Below, in pieces: positions 26,939-36,775 of a stretch of DNA of 64,000 nt. Every line of letters starts with the position of its first letter. Position 1 is the stretch's first letter. Source of the stretch: Pontibacter aquaedesilientis (GTDB lineage Bacteria; Bacteroidota; Bacteroidia; Cytophagales; Hymenobacteraceae); assembly GCF_014773225.1 (NCBI RefSeq), contig NZ_JACXAJ010000002.1:124001-188000 (forward strand), given 5' to 3'. A program made the translations under genes and the position numbers. The notes beneath the pieces are model-generated. The model was given only the letters and a program-made list of their open reading frames with translations. It searched no databases and had not been told where the DNA came from.

Positions 26939-28210
26939 ATGCATACTTCCTTTCGACTGAAAGTGCTTTTCCCGGGGTTTATGTCGGTGCTACTCGCTGC
27001 GGCAGCCTGTAAGTCTCCGCAACAAGGGGTAAACGCCGCCGAAGCGCAAGCCCAACAGCCGCATACAGCCGAGGCGCACAGCCAAGCCATTGTGACCGGC
27101 GCAGACCAGACCGCGGCATACCTGCCTTACCTCAGAGGCAAGCGGGTGGGCATGGTGGTGAACCCGACTTCTGTTATCGGAAGAACGCTAAGCGTGGATA
27201 GCCTGCAAGCCTTAGGGGTTAACATTGTCAAGGTATTTGGCCCGGAGCACGGTTTCCGGGGAGATGCCAGCGCCGGTGTGAAGGTAGACGACAGCGTGGA
27301 CCCAAAAACAGGTATACAGGTGGTGTCGCTATACGGCAAGCGCAACAAGCCTACCCAAGAAGACCTGGCCGATATCGATCTGATGATCTTCGATATTCAG
27401 GATGTGGGTGCCCGTTTCTATACCTATACCATCACCCTGCATCGTGTGATGGAGGCCTGTGCTGAAAACGGCATTGAGCTGATGGTGCTGGACCGTCCGA
27501 ACCCGAACGGGTTTTTGGTGGACGGCCCGATTCTGGAGCCGGAGTTGAAGTCAGGTATAGGCATGAACCCGATCCCGATTTCACACGGCCTGACAGTGGG
27601 CGAGTTTGCCCAGATGGTGAACGGAGAGGGCTGGCTGGCCAACGGCATACAGTGCAAGCTCAACATCGTGAAGGTGATGAACTATACCCACGACATGCCT
27701 TATACCTTGCCAGTAGCGCCTTCGCCTAACCTCAACACACAACAATCCATTCTGCTATACCCCTCCATCTGTCTCTTCGAAGGCACCATCATCAGTCAGG
27801 GCAGAGGCACCTACTTCCCGTTCACGGTGCTAGGCAACCCAGACCTGAAAGACAAATATGCATTCAACTTCACGCCGAAGGGCATCAATGGGATGAGCGA
27901 GACGCCGTTGCACCAGGACCAGGCCTGCTACGGATTGGATCTGAGAGAATTCGACACGCAGGTTTTCCGGAACACTGGGAAGCTCAACCTGAGCTGGCTG
28001 ATGGAGCTGTACAAGGCATACCCGGAGAAGGAAAAGTTCTTCGACTTCAAGCAAAGCAACCAGATCGGCAACTTCGACAAGTTGGCCGGTACTAAAAAAC
28101 TGAAAGAGCAGATCATAGCCGGAGCCACGGAGGAAGAGATTCGCCAAAGCTGGGAGCCAGGTCTGAGCCAATACAAGCAGAAACGCGAGAAGTACCTGAT
28201 CTATCCATGA
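26939..28210 (+). CDS. Exo-beta-N-acetylmuramidase, NamZ-like (DUF1343)
   Basis: 423 residues. The N-terminus is a lipoprotein signal ending LAAAAC, so the enzyme is anchored outside the cytoplasm. The DUF1343 core has GKRVGMVVNPTSVIGR, the strongly conserved VKVFGPEHGFRGDASAG, DLMIFDIQDVGARFYTYT and LDRPNPNG. The Bacillus subtilis member NamZ removes terminal MurNAc from the non-reducing end of peptidoglycan fragments. Here the gene opens a cluster with SusC/D, amidases, MurQ and a hexosaminidase, which fits that activity well. The exact substrate is inferred from family and context. It is alone in its transcription unit, preceded by a 360-bp gap holding a terminator and an operator-like repeat. 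Confidence 0.88.
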   Translation: MHTSFRLKVLFPGFMSVLLAAAACKSPQQGVNAAEAQAQQPHTAEAHSQAIVTGADQTAAYLPYLRGKRVGMVVNPTSVIGRTLSVDSLQALGVNIVKVFGPEHGFRGDASAGVKVDDSVDPKTGIQVVSLYGKRNKPTQEDLADIDLMIFDIQDVGARFYTYTITLHRVMEACAENGIELMVLDRPNPNGFLVDGPILEPELKSGIGMNPIPISHGLTVGEFAQMVNGEGWLANGIQCKLNIVKVMNYTHDMPYTLPVAPSPNLNTQQSILLYPSICLFEGTIISQGRGTYFPFTVLGNPDLKDKYAFNFTPKGINGMSETPLHQDQACYGLDLREFDTQVFRNTGKLNLSWLMELYKAYPEKEKFFDFKQSNQIGNFDKLAGTKKLKEQIIAGATEEEIRQSWEPGLSQYKQKREKYLIYP

Positions 28211-28806
28211 GGCCAGGGTTGAGCGGGATGGTAAAATAGCAAGAAACCGCCAAAGCTCTGAAGAAATAGATGGGCTGCATGCATAATATGTTATGGGCTA
28301 AGCGGTTACTCGATGCGGTTGACAACTTATATTTTGATAGCGCTGCGTTGCTTTCTAACTGTTTGAATTAATTTGCCTGATTTTGCAGGTTTTGTAAATG
28401 ATTGGACCTTAGGCAGGGTAGTGTAAATGCAGGTTTAAAAGCCATTAAAGCATGTTTGGTGCTATAATCTGTTCAATTAAGTTAAATTTTAAACTATTTA
28501 TAAAATAAATTAAATTTATTATGCGTGTTTTTGCGGTTGTTCGTATAAAGAACACTTGCAGATTTGATCTCTTTTAATCAAAATCATTGCAATAACCTGT
28601 GTGCTGTTCGGGATTTTTACTAGCTTTAATGTAAGTTTAATATATTCCGAAATTCAAGTGAATCAATTTGGCAGGCTGAATTGCACTTTGCGAATGCTGT
28701 TTGCATAAGTGCCTGGCCGCTGGATTGCGAGGAATGAATGCTATGTTTCACCAAATAACCTATAATCAATCTACCCACCATAATCTTAACCATTAGCTAC
28801 GCTGTT
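28211..28806. other. Intergenic region upstream of susC-like gene, 596 bp
   Basis: No coding gene. It is AT-rich (especially 28480-28640) and holds the operator-like element at 28522-28560. It should contain the promoter of the SusC/SusD/DUF4397 operon and a long 5' leader; no unique -7 box was picked. Confidence 0.45.
28522..28560. promoter_or_regulatory. Putative shared operator, copy 2 (upstream of susC-like gene)
   Basis: TGCGTGTTTTTGC (28522-28534) is followed by AAAGAACACTTGCA (28547-28560). The halves form an imperfect inverted repeat (GTGTTTTT against AAAGAACAC). The left half is identical over 13 bases to 36776-36788. Confidence 0.45.
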
Positions 28807-31800
28807 ATGATGAAAAAATTACAATGTTACTTATGGGGAATGTGTTTTCTCCTGTTTCACTTTACAGTCAATGCGCAGAGCACGACTGTGACCGGCACGG
28901 TAACTGCCGCCTCCGACAACTCGGCCTTACCCGGGGTTTCTGTTGTAGTAAAAGGGACTACCCGAGGAACGGCCACCGGTGTGGATGGAGCCTACACCAT
29001 TTCTGCAACACCCACTGATGTACTGGTTTTCAGATTTATTGGCATGCAGACAGTGGAACGAACTGTCGGTACGAACACTGCAATCAATATAGCGCTGAAG
29101 GCCGACTCCAAAAACCTGAATGAAGTGGTGGTAACCGCCCTTGGTATCAAGCAGGAGAAGAAAGCCCTTGGCTATGCCGTAACAGAGGTTAAAGGTGCTA
29201 CCATTGCCCAGACCCAACGCGAGAACTTCGTGAACGGCCTGGCTGGTCGTGTGGCGGGTGTGGAAGTGAATGCTTCTTCTGGCCTGCCTGGTTCATCTTC
29301 TTCTATCGTGATCCGTGGCATCAGCTCCCTGAGTGGTAGCAACCAGCCACTGTTCGTGGTAGATGGTTTGCCGATCAGCAACAACACAACTTCTACCGGG
29401 GTGTTTGCTTCTTCTATCGGCGGCGGTTCCCGCTCTTTCGAAAACAGAGGCGTTGACTTCACAAACCGTGCAGCCGACATCAACCCAGAGGATATCGAAA
29501 GCATCACGGTTCTGAAAGGCCCTGAAGCCGCGGCACTTTATGGTATCGAGGCAGCATCCGGTGCTATCGTAATCACTACGAAGCGTGGTCAGGCCGGCAA
29601 AGCCCGTATCAACTACAGCAACAGCTTCCGTATGGACCGCATCGTGCGCTACCCTGAAATTCAGCAGAAGTACGACAGAGGTGCCAATGGCTATACCATT
29701 GAAGGGGACGAGAACCTGGCCTATTTTGGAGCGCCATTCCCGTCTGAAGTTCAGTTTTACGACAACGTGAAGAATTTCTTCCAGGACGCCTTCACTCAGA
29801 AACACAACTTGTCCTTTACAGGAGGAAACGAGTCCGCTCAGTACCGTATCTCCGGTTCCTATACCGATGCCGAGGGCTTTATCCCGAATACAGGACTGGA
29901 AAAACTGACGCTTTCTTCGGCTATTACAGCCAAGCTGAATAAGTTCCTTTCCACAGATGTGACGTTCGACTATACCCGTTCTGATAACGACCAGGCTTTT
30001 AGAGGTGCTGGTGGTCCTTTGTTGCAACTACTTCGTTGGCCTTCTAATGACGATGCCAGCGTATACCTGACGCCAAGCGGCAACAGAAGAGATTTCGGGG
30101 CCTATTCTATTGCCATAGAAAACCCATTCTTCAATGTGAACAAAAACATCTTCAACTCGCTTACTGACCGCTACAGACTGAACACAAGTCTGACTGCTGA
30201 TGTAACGGATTGGATGAAGCTTGTAGGGCAGGCTGGTATTGATTACTATACTGAGAAAAACACGATCGTGCGTCATCCGGAATCCAATGCAGGCCGTTCA
30301 TTCGGCGGTATTTTCGATCAGGCCGTGATCACGAACCGTAACCTCACATTCCAGTACTACGCGCAATTTACGGCACCAACGTTTTTCAACGACAAGTTGC
30401 GCACAGACCTGAAATTGGGTAGCACAGTATACGACTGGAATACCTTCAGCTCAGCAGCTTCTGGTGAGCAGTTCATGGCGCCAGACTTGTACTCGATCAA
30501 CAACACGACGCTAACTACGCAGCGTGCCTACAACAACCTGACGCAGCGCCGCCTGGTAGGTGCCTGGGGTAGCTTCAATGCCAGCTACAACGACATGCTA
30601 TACCTGACGTTGACGGGTCGTAACGACTGGACTTCTACACTTCCGGTGCAGAACAACTCTTTCTTCTACCCATCTGCCGCCATGAGCTTTGTCTTCACGG
30701 AGCTGGAGCCATTCCAGGGAATCAGAGAAGTGCTTTCTTTCGGTAAACTGAGAGGCTCTATCGCTCAGGTAGGTAAAGACGCCAGACCATACAGCCTGCG
30801 TCCGTTCTACGAGTCGGCACAGACAACGGGTGGTGGCTTCCGTTACGGTTTCACGGGTCCAAGCCTGAACCTGCGTCCTGAAATGACCACCTCTTACGAG
30901 TTCGGTACAGAGTTGAAGTTCTTTAACGATCGTTTGGGTATCGATGCGACTTACTTCAAAAAGAAGTCTGTTGACCAGATCGTGCAAAACCTGCGTCTGA
31001 GCTATGCGACAGGCTTTATCCTGATGACCTTCAATGCCGGTGAGATGGAAAACTCAGGTATAGAACTTCAACTGAACGGTACGCCAATCCAGAACAACGA
31101 CTTTACCTGGGATGTGCTGATGAACTACACCAAGAACAACAGCAAGCTAACCAAGTTGCCTGGCGACGTGCAGGAGTTCTACAACTCTGACACCTGGTTG
31201 TATGGCAACGTGCGCGTAGGTTCACGTGTAGATGGCCCGTTGACAACTTTCACCGGGTATGACTACCAGCGCAACGACAACGGCGACGTGCTGATCAACC
31301 CATCTACTGGTTTGCCAATGCTGAATACCAGCGAGTGGAAAATAGTAGGTGACCGTAACCCGGACTTCAACATCGGCCTGACAAACACCTTCACTTACAA
31401 GAACCTGTCGCTTAACTTCCTGCTCGACATCCGCAAAGGTGGCGACGTGTACAACGCGACAGAGCACTTCCTGACTGTAAATGGTCTGAGCAAGCGCACG
31501 CTGAATAGAGAGGAGCCACGCATTGTAACAGGTGTACTGAAGGATGGTCTGGAAAACACGGCCAACCCAACGCATAACAACATTCCAATCGACCTTTACA
31601 GAAACTCAACTTACTGGGCTTCTATCTATCCGCACCACAGCTTCATTGAGAAAGACGTGAACTGGGTACGTCTGCGCGACGTGACCTTGAACTACCGCCT
31701 GCCTGCCAGCGTGATGCAGCGCGCCAAGTTCATCGACGATGTGAGCGTATTTGTGACAGGTACAGACCTGTTCCTGCTTACGAACTACTCAGGTCTTGAC

Positions 31801-31914
31801 CCGGTAGCGAATGGCAACTCTGCTGCAGTGGGTGGTGCCGGTGGTACTGGCCTTGACTATGGTAACTTCCCGTTGCCAAGAGGAATTAACTTTGGAATTA
31901 GAGCAGGATTTTAA
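28807..31914 (+). CDS. SusC/RagA-type TonB-dependent outer-membrane transporter
   Basis: 1035 residues. After a signal peptide ending NAQS there is a carboxypeptidase-regulatory-like domain (about 28-105, TVTGTVTAASDNSALPGVSVVVKGTTRGTATGVDGAYTI). A TonB-box-like NEVVVTALG comes next, then the plug (about 118-235, with IVIRGISSLSGSNQPLFVVDGLPISN and ITVLKGPEAAALYGIEAASGAIVITT). The rest is a 22-strand type barrel ending in LPRGINFGIRAGF. With its SusD partner 11 bp downstream it forms a pedal-bin importer. In this context the cargo is likely a peptidoglycan fragment, but SusC sequences alone do not reveal the ligand. Confidence 0.95.
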   Translation: MMKKLQCYLWGMCFLLFHFTVNAQSTTVTGTVTAASDNSALPGVSVVVKGTTRGTATGVDGAYTISATPTDVLVFRFIGMQTVERTVGTNTAINIALKADSKNLNEVVVTALGIKQEKKALGYAVTEVKGATIAQTQRENFVNGLAGRVAGVEVNASSGLPGSSSSIVIRGISSLSGSNQPLFVVDGLPISNNTTSTGVFASSIGGGSRSFENRGVDFTNRAADINPEDIESITVLKGPEAAALYGIEAASGAIVITTKRGQAGKARINYSNSFRMDRIVRYPEIQQKYDRGANGYTIEGDENLAYFGAPFPSEVQFYDNVKNFFQDAFTQKHNLSFTGGNESAQYRISGSYTDAEGFIPNTGLEKLTLSSAITAKLNKFLSTDVTFDYTRSDNDQAFRGAGGPLLQLLRWPSNDDASVYLTPSGNRRDFGAYSIAIENPFFNVNKNIFNSLTDRYRLNTSLTADVTDWMKLVGQAGIDYYTEKNTIVRHPESNAGRSFGGIFDQAVITNRNLTFQYYAQFTAPTFFNDKLRTDLKLGSTVYDWNTFSSAASGEQFMAPDLYSINNTTLTTQRAYNNLTQRRLVGAWGSFNASYNDMLYLTLTGRNDWTSTLPVQNNSFFYPSAAMSFVFTELEPFQGIREVLSFGKLRGSIAQVGKDARPYSLRPFYESAQTTGGGFRYGFTGPSLNLRPEMTTSYEFGTELKFFNDRLGIDATYFKKKSVDQIVQNLRLSYATGFILMTFNAGEMENSGIELQLNGTPIQNNDFTWDVLMNYTKNNSKLTKLPGDVQEFYNSDTWLYGNVRVGSRVDGPLTTFTGYDYQRNDNGDVLINPSTGLPMLNTSEWKIVGDRNPDFNIGLTNTFTYKNLSLNFLLDIRKGGDVYNATEHFLTVNGLSKRTLNREEPRIVTGVLKDGLENTANPTHNNIPIDLYRNSTYWASIYPHHSFIEKDVNWVRLRDVTLNYRLPASVMQRAKFIDDVSVFVTGTDLFLLTNYSGLDPVANGNSAAVGGAGGTGLDYGNFPLPRGINFGIRAGF

Positions 31915-31925
31915 TTAAGATAAAG

Positions 31926-33515
31926 ATGAGAAAGATAGTTTTTGCTTCTCTTATAGCGGCCAGCGTGTTTTCGGCAACTGGCTGTAAAGATTACCTCGAT
32001 GTAAACACAAACCCGAACGGTCCGGATGCCTTGTTGCAGCCGGAGCTGTTCCTCCCTCAGATACAGTCTGAAATGGCGGTAGCCGTGCAGTGGGACGGTC
32101 GTTTTGCCGGTCAGTATGTGCAGAACTGGGCTTCTACAGCTGCCAACAATGCACTAGACCTACATGCCAACCCGCTGTCTGACTCTTATGCACAGATGTG
32201 GAGAGCCGTGTACTGGAGCATGGGTTACAACCTGTCCGACATGATCGAGAGCGGTGCGCGCAGTAAGAAATACGACTTCGTGGGCGTGGGCCAGATCATG
32301 CGTGCTTATGGCTGGCAGAACCTGACCGACTATCATGGTCCGGTTATCATGAAAGAAGCCTTTGATTCTGACAAGCGAGTGTTCAACTTTGACGACCAGC
32401 AGGAGGTGTATCCAGAGATCAAGCGTCTGCTGGAAGAAGGCATCAAAAGCCTGGAAAGAACGGATGGTCTTGATGCTGCCAACTCTGGCCTGAGCAAAGG
32501 CGACCTGATCTACGCCGGTAACAGAGATAAATGGAAGAAATTCGCTAATGGTTTGCTGGCGATCAACGCCCACCGTCTGACGAACAAGGCTTCTTACGAC
32601 CCGAACAAAGTGATCGAGTATGTGGATAAATCGCTTGCCAGCAACGCCGACAATGCCATGATCCGTTTCGAAGGGGCCGTAAGCTCTAACACGAACTTCT
32701 ACGGACCGATTCGTAACAACATCGCTTCTTATCGTCAGACTAACTACATCGTAGGCTTGCTGGATGGCACCAACCCTGCGTTGAGAGACGAGAACCTGGC
32801 AGCGGCTGACCCTATATTCACAGGCCAGCACCTGAAAGACCCGCGTTTGACGGCCATGCTGGCACCATCGCCAGACGGTAAATACAGAGGGGTTCGTTCC
32901 GGTGCAGGTATAGTTGGTATTCCAACTGCCGAAATTCCGAACAACCTGTGGGGTGCCGTAGGTACTTCGACAGCACAGGTTCGTCAGATCTACATCTTTG
33001 GCAACGCAGCCCTATTCCCGCTGATGACTTACTCGCAGCTGCAGTTTATTAAAGCAGAGGCTGCCTGGATTGCCGGTAAGAAAGATCTGGCACTGGAGGC
33101 CTACAGAAAAGGCGTAACAGCCCATATCGACTTTGCACGCACCTATGCACCTGATCCGGCTGTATACGACCAGCGCAAGGCGACGTACCTGGCCAGCGAA
33201 TCCATGATGCCGACCACGGCTGCCGGGCTGACGCTTTCTAAGATCATGCTGCAGAAGTATATCGCAACATGGGGCTGGGGCTTTATGGATACCTGGTCTG
33301 ATATGAGAAGATACCACTACAACAAGGATGGCGAAGTGTACACAGGCTTTACCTTGCCAGAGGAGTTGCACGTGTCTAACCAGGGTGTGCCGGCTTACAG
33401 GGCGCGTCCGAGATACAACTCAGAATACATGTGGAATCAGGAAGCTCTCCGCGCCATGGGAGGTTTTGATGAGAACTACCACACTTATGAAACCTGGTTT
33501 AGCAAAAAACAATAA
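31926..33515 (+). CDS. SusD/RagB-family surface lipoprotein
   Basis: 529 residues with the lipobox SATGC (Cys 20) followed by KDYLDVNTNPNGPDAL, the hallmark N-terminus of the SusD-like group. The helical core contains WRAVYWSMGYNLSDMIE and IKAEAAWIAGKKDLALEAYRKGV (TPR-like). It acts as the lid and ligand-binding partner of the SusC barrel encoded just upstream. A DUF4397 lipoprotein gene follows 12 bp later in the same operon. Confidence 0.95.
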   Translation: MRKIVFASLIAASVFSATGCKDYLDVNTNPNGPDALLQPELFLPQIQSEMAVAVQWDGRFAGQYVQNWASTAANNALDLHANPLSDSYAQMWRAVYWSMGYNLSDMIESGARSKKYDFVGVGQIMRAYGWQNLTDYHGPVIMKEAFDSDKRVFNFDDQQEVYPEIKRLLEEGIKSLERTDGLDAANSGLSKGDLIYAGNRDKWKKFANGLLAINAHRLTNKASYDPNKVIEYVDKSLASNADNAMIRFEGAVSSNTNFYGPIRNNIASYRQTNYIVGLLDGTNPALRDENLAAADPIFTGQHLKDPRLTAMLAPSPDGKYRGVRSGAGIVGIPTAEIPNNLWGAVGTSTAQVRQIYIFGNAALFPLMTYSQLQFIKAEAAWIAGKKDLALEAYRKGVTAHIDFARTYAPDPAVYDQRKATYLASESMMPTTAAGLTLSKIMLQKYIATWGWGFMDTWSDMRRYHYNKDGEVYTGFTLPEELHVSNQGVPAYRARPRYNSEYMWNQEALRAMGGFDENYHTYETWFSKKQ

Positions 33516-33527
33516 GCAGACATCGAG

Positions 33528-34331
33528 ATGAAAAAGATATTTAAAAGAGCATTAGTGTTTTTAGCGGCAGGCTTCATGCTGGGAGCCTGCGAAAAGAATG
33601 CCATTCCTGAAGTGACAGAGCCGGTAGCGGAAGGCGCTTTTGTTAAATTTTTCTTCCACGTAGACGGTGCCCCGCGCACTAACTTCTTCCTGGACAGCAA
33701 AAAGGTGACAGGCGTAGCGCCGACGACATCTGGTATTGTGCTGGGCAATTTGTATGGATCTGCTTACCCTAGCAATGCCTATGCGCTGCTTCCTGCAGGA
33801 AATTACAAGATGAGCGCTGTGGACACTGTGGCCGGTAAAGGTACTGCCGAGACTCTGGCTAGTACTTCTGTGAGCCTTGCCAGCAACAAGCACTACTCTG
33901 CTTACCTGGTAGGGACAACAACGAGTTACGAAGTGTTTTTGGCTGAAGATAAGCTGCCTCCTGCCGACTATACCAAGATCTGGTGGAGATTCATGAACAC
34001 GATGGCGAACATGCCATTTGCTGTGGATGTGTATGCTGTGCGTGCCGCAATTGCCGCAACTGAAACCAAGCCAGCTGAGCCAATGGAAATCATTGAGCTG
34101 GGTAAGAACCTGGGTTTCAAGCAGCATGGCTCTTACGTGGAGCTGAAGCCGGGTAGCTATACCTTCAAGGTATACCCAACAGGCACAGCCTATGATCCTG
34201 CCACAACGAAGCCTTATATCCAGAACGCGATCGTACTCGGAACACTTGGCCGTGTGTATACCACCCAGATCAGAGGTGCTTATGCCGAAACGCCTAAGAC
34301 CAGTCAGATTGACTATTGGAGAGACAGATAA
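33528..34331 (+). CDS. DUF4397 domain lipoprotein, third gene of the SusC/D operon
   Basis: 267 residues. The lipoprotein signal ends LGAC. The sequence after it is beta-rich, with the DUF4397 pattern VKFFFHVDGAPRTNFFLDSKKVTG... LPAGNYKMSAVDT. A second similar segment follows (FAVDVYAVRA... VELKPGSYTFKVYPTGT). Surface glycan-binding proteins usually occupy this place in SusC/D operons, so a binding role is plausible. No catalytic motif is visible. A strong terminator ends the operon. Confidence 0.8.
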   Translation: MKKIFKRALVFLAAGFMLGACEKNAIPEVTEPVAEGAFVKFFFHVDGAPRTNFFLDSKKVTGVAPTTSGIVLGNLYGSAYPSNAYALLPAGNYKMSAVDTVAGKGTAETLASTSVSLASNKHYSAYLVGTTTSYEVFLAEDKLPPADYTKIWWRFMNTMANMPFAVDVYAVRAAIAATETKPAEPMEIIELGKNLGFKQHGSYVELKPGSYTFKVYPTGTAYDPATTKPYIQNAIVLGTLGRVYTTQIRGAYAETPKTSQIDYWRDR

Positions 34332-34336
34332 TGCTG

Positions 34337-34370
34337 ATTGGCCGGGGCCTCCGGTTCCGGCCAATTTTTT
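34337..34370 (+). terminator. Terminator of the SusC/D operon
   Basis: The stem ATTGGCCGG / CCGGCCAAT has an 11-nt loop and is followed by TTTTT. Confidence 0.93.
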
Positions 34371-34470
34371 AGTTGCAATTACCCGGGTGATGCGGCGCTT
34401 CATTTGAAACCACCCGGAAAATCCAAGTTGAATAGATTAGTAGTACATTAGTTTTTTTTTCATTATGCTG

Positions 34471-34510
34471 ACAGCCCTCCTTTACTAAACCTATCGGAGG
34501 GCTGTTTTTT
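34471..34510 (+). terminator. Second terminator, directly ahead of the GHL10 gene
   Basis: The 10-bp stem ACAGCCCTCC / GGAGGGCTGT is followed by a T6 run. It ends at the base before an in-frame ATG (34511). This makes the later ATG at 34538 the more likely start, and it may act as an attenuator for the next gene. Confidence 0.85.
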
Positions 34511-34537
34511 ATGCTACCATTTTACCTGACCTTCACC

Positions 34538-36079
34538 ATGATCAGAAACTTTACCCTATTGCTTGCCTTGCTGCTCGGTTCTGCCAACCTGTTTGCGCAA
34601 CAGACAAAGCAACCCCCGAAACGCGAGTTCAGGGGTGTGTGGATTGCCACCGTGCAAAACATCGACTGGCCCTCCAAACCCAAAGCTGGTGTAGACTCGC
34701 GGGAGCAAATGCAGGAGTTGATCGACATCTTCGACTCCCACCAAAAGACAGGTATAAATGCCATTATGCTGCAGGTGCGCCCATCGGCAGATGCTTTTTA
34801 CGCCAAAGGGCGTGAGCCGTGGAGCATGTTCCTGACCGGCAAGCAGGGCACTCTGCCACAGCCGTTTTACGATCCGCTGGAGTTCGCTATCCAAGAAGCC
34901 CACAAACGCGGCATGGAACTGCATGCTTGGATAAACCCTTACCGCGCCTCCACCAGCCTCGTGGATTCGCTGGTTAGCCCGGAGCACATCTCACGCGTGC
35001 AACCGGACTGGTTCTTTACCTACGGCGACAAAAAATACTTTAACCCCGGACTGCCGGAGGTTCGCCACTACCTCGTGGATGTGATCATGGACGTGGTGCG
35101 CAACTACGACATCGACGGCATCCATTTCGACGACTACTTTTACCCCTACCCGGGCAAAGCGGCGCTGCCTGATTCCATCACGTACCAGTTGCACACGCAG
35201 GGTTTTAAAAACATAGAAGACTGGCGCCGCCATAATGTGGACCAGTTGATCAAAGATCTTTCTGAATCTATCAAGCAGGAGAAGAAACATGTGAAGTTCG
35301 GCATTAGCCCCTTCGGTATCTGGCGCAACAAGTCCCAGGACCCTGAGGGATCTGAAAGCAATGGCCTGTCAGGTTATAGCGCCCTGTATGCCGATGCCCG
35401 CAAGTGGGTGCAGGAGGGTTGGGTGGACTACATCAATCCCCAGCTGTACTTTCCGTTTGGCTATGCTCCGGCTCCATACGAAAAACTGCTGGACTGGTGG
35501 GCGGCCAACGCCAATGGCAAACATGTGTACATAGGCCAGGGCGCCTACCGGGCCATGGAAGACCGCGAGGGCTGGCGCGACCGTCAGCAATTGCCGAACC
35601 AGGTGCGCTATCTCCGCCAAAACCCGAGGGTGCAGGGCAGTGTGTACTTCAGCTCCCGCTCCCTGACCAACAACCTGGCCGGCTTCCGCGACTCTTTGCA
35701 GCACGACCTATACCGCTACCCGGCGCTGCAACCTGTGATGCCCTGGATGGGCACGGCAAAACCTTCGAAGCCCATGCAGCTGCGCGAAGACAAGTTTTTG
35801 TTCTTCTTTCCCAGATGGCGCAAATCGATCATGAAATGGGAATACCCGGATCAGGAAGAGGATGTGTACGGTTATGTGATTTATCGCTTTGATGAGAATG
35901 AACCCATTAACCTGGAGCATGCTCAGAACATCATCAAGATCAGTTTTGATGACTCCCTGCATACCTTCCATGACGAAACGGCTGAACGTGGCAAGACCTA
36001 CCAGTATGTGGTGACTTCTATCGACAGATTGAAGAACGAGAGCGTTCCCTCTAATGTGTTCAGGAAGAAGTTGTTGTAA
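34538..36079 (+). CDS. GHL10-family glycoside hydrolase (DUF187, DigH/YddW-like)
   Basis: 513 residues with a Sec signal (MIRNFTLLLALLLGSANLFAQ). The TIM-barrel GHL10 domain opens with REFRGVWIATVQNIDWPSKP and contains GINAIMLQVRPSADAFY, LHAWINPYRAS, DGIHFDDYFYPYP and WVDYINPQLYFPFG; an Ig/FN3-like end follows (about 420-513). The Escherichia coli relative DigH (YddW) cleaves glycan strands stripped of peptides by amidases. Here the very next gene, 10 bp away, encodes an amidase, which fits that pairing closely. The peptidoglycan role is inferred from family and neighbours. Confidence 0.88.
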   Translation: MIRNFTLLLALLLGSANLFAQQTKQPPKREFRGVWIATVQNIDWPSKPKAGVDSREQMQELIDIFDSHQKTGINAIMLQVRPSADAFYAKGREPWSMFLTGKQGTLPQPFYDPLEFAIQEAHKRGMELHAWINPYRASTSLVDSLVSPEHISRVQPDWFFTYGDKKYFNPGLPEVRHYLVDVIMDVVRNYDIDGIHFDDYFYPYPGKAALPDSITYQLHTQGFKNIEDWRRHNVDQLIKDLSESIKQEKKHVKFGISPFGIWRNKSQDPEGSESNGLSGYSALYADARKWVQEGWVDYINPQLYFPFGYAPAPYEKLLDWWAANANGKHVYIGQGAYRAMEDREGWRDRQQLPNQVRYLRQNPRVQGSVYFSSRSLTNNLAGFRDSLQHDLYRYPALQPVMPWMGTAKPSKPMQLREDKFLFFFPRWRKSIMKWEYPDQEEDVYGYVIYRFDENEPINLEHAQNIIKISFDDSLHTFHDETAERGKTYQYVVTSIDRLKNESVPSNVFRKKLL

Positions 36080-36089
36080 AGGCCGTGTG

Positions 36090-36704
36090 ATGAAACTGGT
36101 GATCCTGCTCGTGCTAGTTGGCGCTTTTTTCAGCTGCCAGCGACCGGCTGCTGCCACAGAACCGCTCATACCCGAAGGGATAACCTACCTCACACGCGAG
36201 GCTTGGGGAGCCCATGCGCCTGTGCTGTCGATGCGACCTCATCAGTTGACTCGCCTAACTATCCATCATACGGCCACCTCACAGCTGCCCGACCGGACTT
36301 TGGCAGATAAGCTGCGAAGTCTGCAGAAGTTCTCGCAGCAGGAGAGTCCGTTGGCGGATGGGCGCATGAAACCGGCCTGGGCTGATATACCTTACCACTT
36401 GTATGTGGATGTGCACGGGGAAGTAGGGGAGGCCCGGGACCTGAACTATGCCGGCGACTCCAACACAAGCTATGACCCCGCCGGGCATTTACTGATCGTG
36501 GTAGAGGGCAATTTTGAAAAGGAAGACATTACGCCAGCCCAAATGAAAACCCTGGAAAAGTTGTTGCCGGCACTGGCCAAAAAGTATGGTATAACGGCCG
36601 ACAGTCTAGGCGCTCACAAGGATTTTGCCGACACTGCCTGCCCCGGCGCACGATTGTATGGCGAGTTGCCGCACTTCCGGCGACTTTTGACCGGGCAGCA
36701 GTAA
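36090..36704 (+). CDS. N-acetylmuramoyl-L-alanine amidase (Amidase_2/PGRP fold), lipoprotein
   Basis: 204 residues counted from MKLVILLVLVGAFFSC, a lipoprotein signal; the frame extends upstream but overlaps the previous gene. The zinc ligands are visible: His in LTIHHTATS, a later His in LGAHKDF and the Cys in DTACPGARLY. The segment IPYHLYVDVHGEVGEARDLNYAGDSNTSYDPAGHLLIVVEGNF carries the substrate site. It cuts the bond between MurNAc and L-alanine, yielding peptide and bare glycan. It is the second gene after the DigH-like hydrolase. Confidence 0.93.
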   Translation: MKLVILLVLVGAFFSCQRPAAATEPLIPEGITYLTREAWGAHAPVLSMRPHQLTRLTIHHTATSQLPDRTLADKLRSLQKFSQQESPLADGRMKPAWADIPYHLYVDVHGEVGEARDLNYAGDSNTSYDPAGHLLIVVEGNFEKEDITPAQMKTLEKLLPALAKKYGITADSLGAHKDFADTACPGARLYGELPHFRRLLTGQQ

Positions 36705-36775
36705 GAGTTCTGAATTCCATTTGGGCTTAACCGGGATCATCTGCCGAGCGATTTGCAGGTATAAAACCTAATAAT

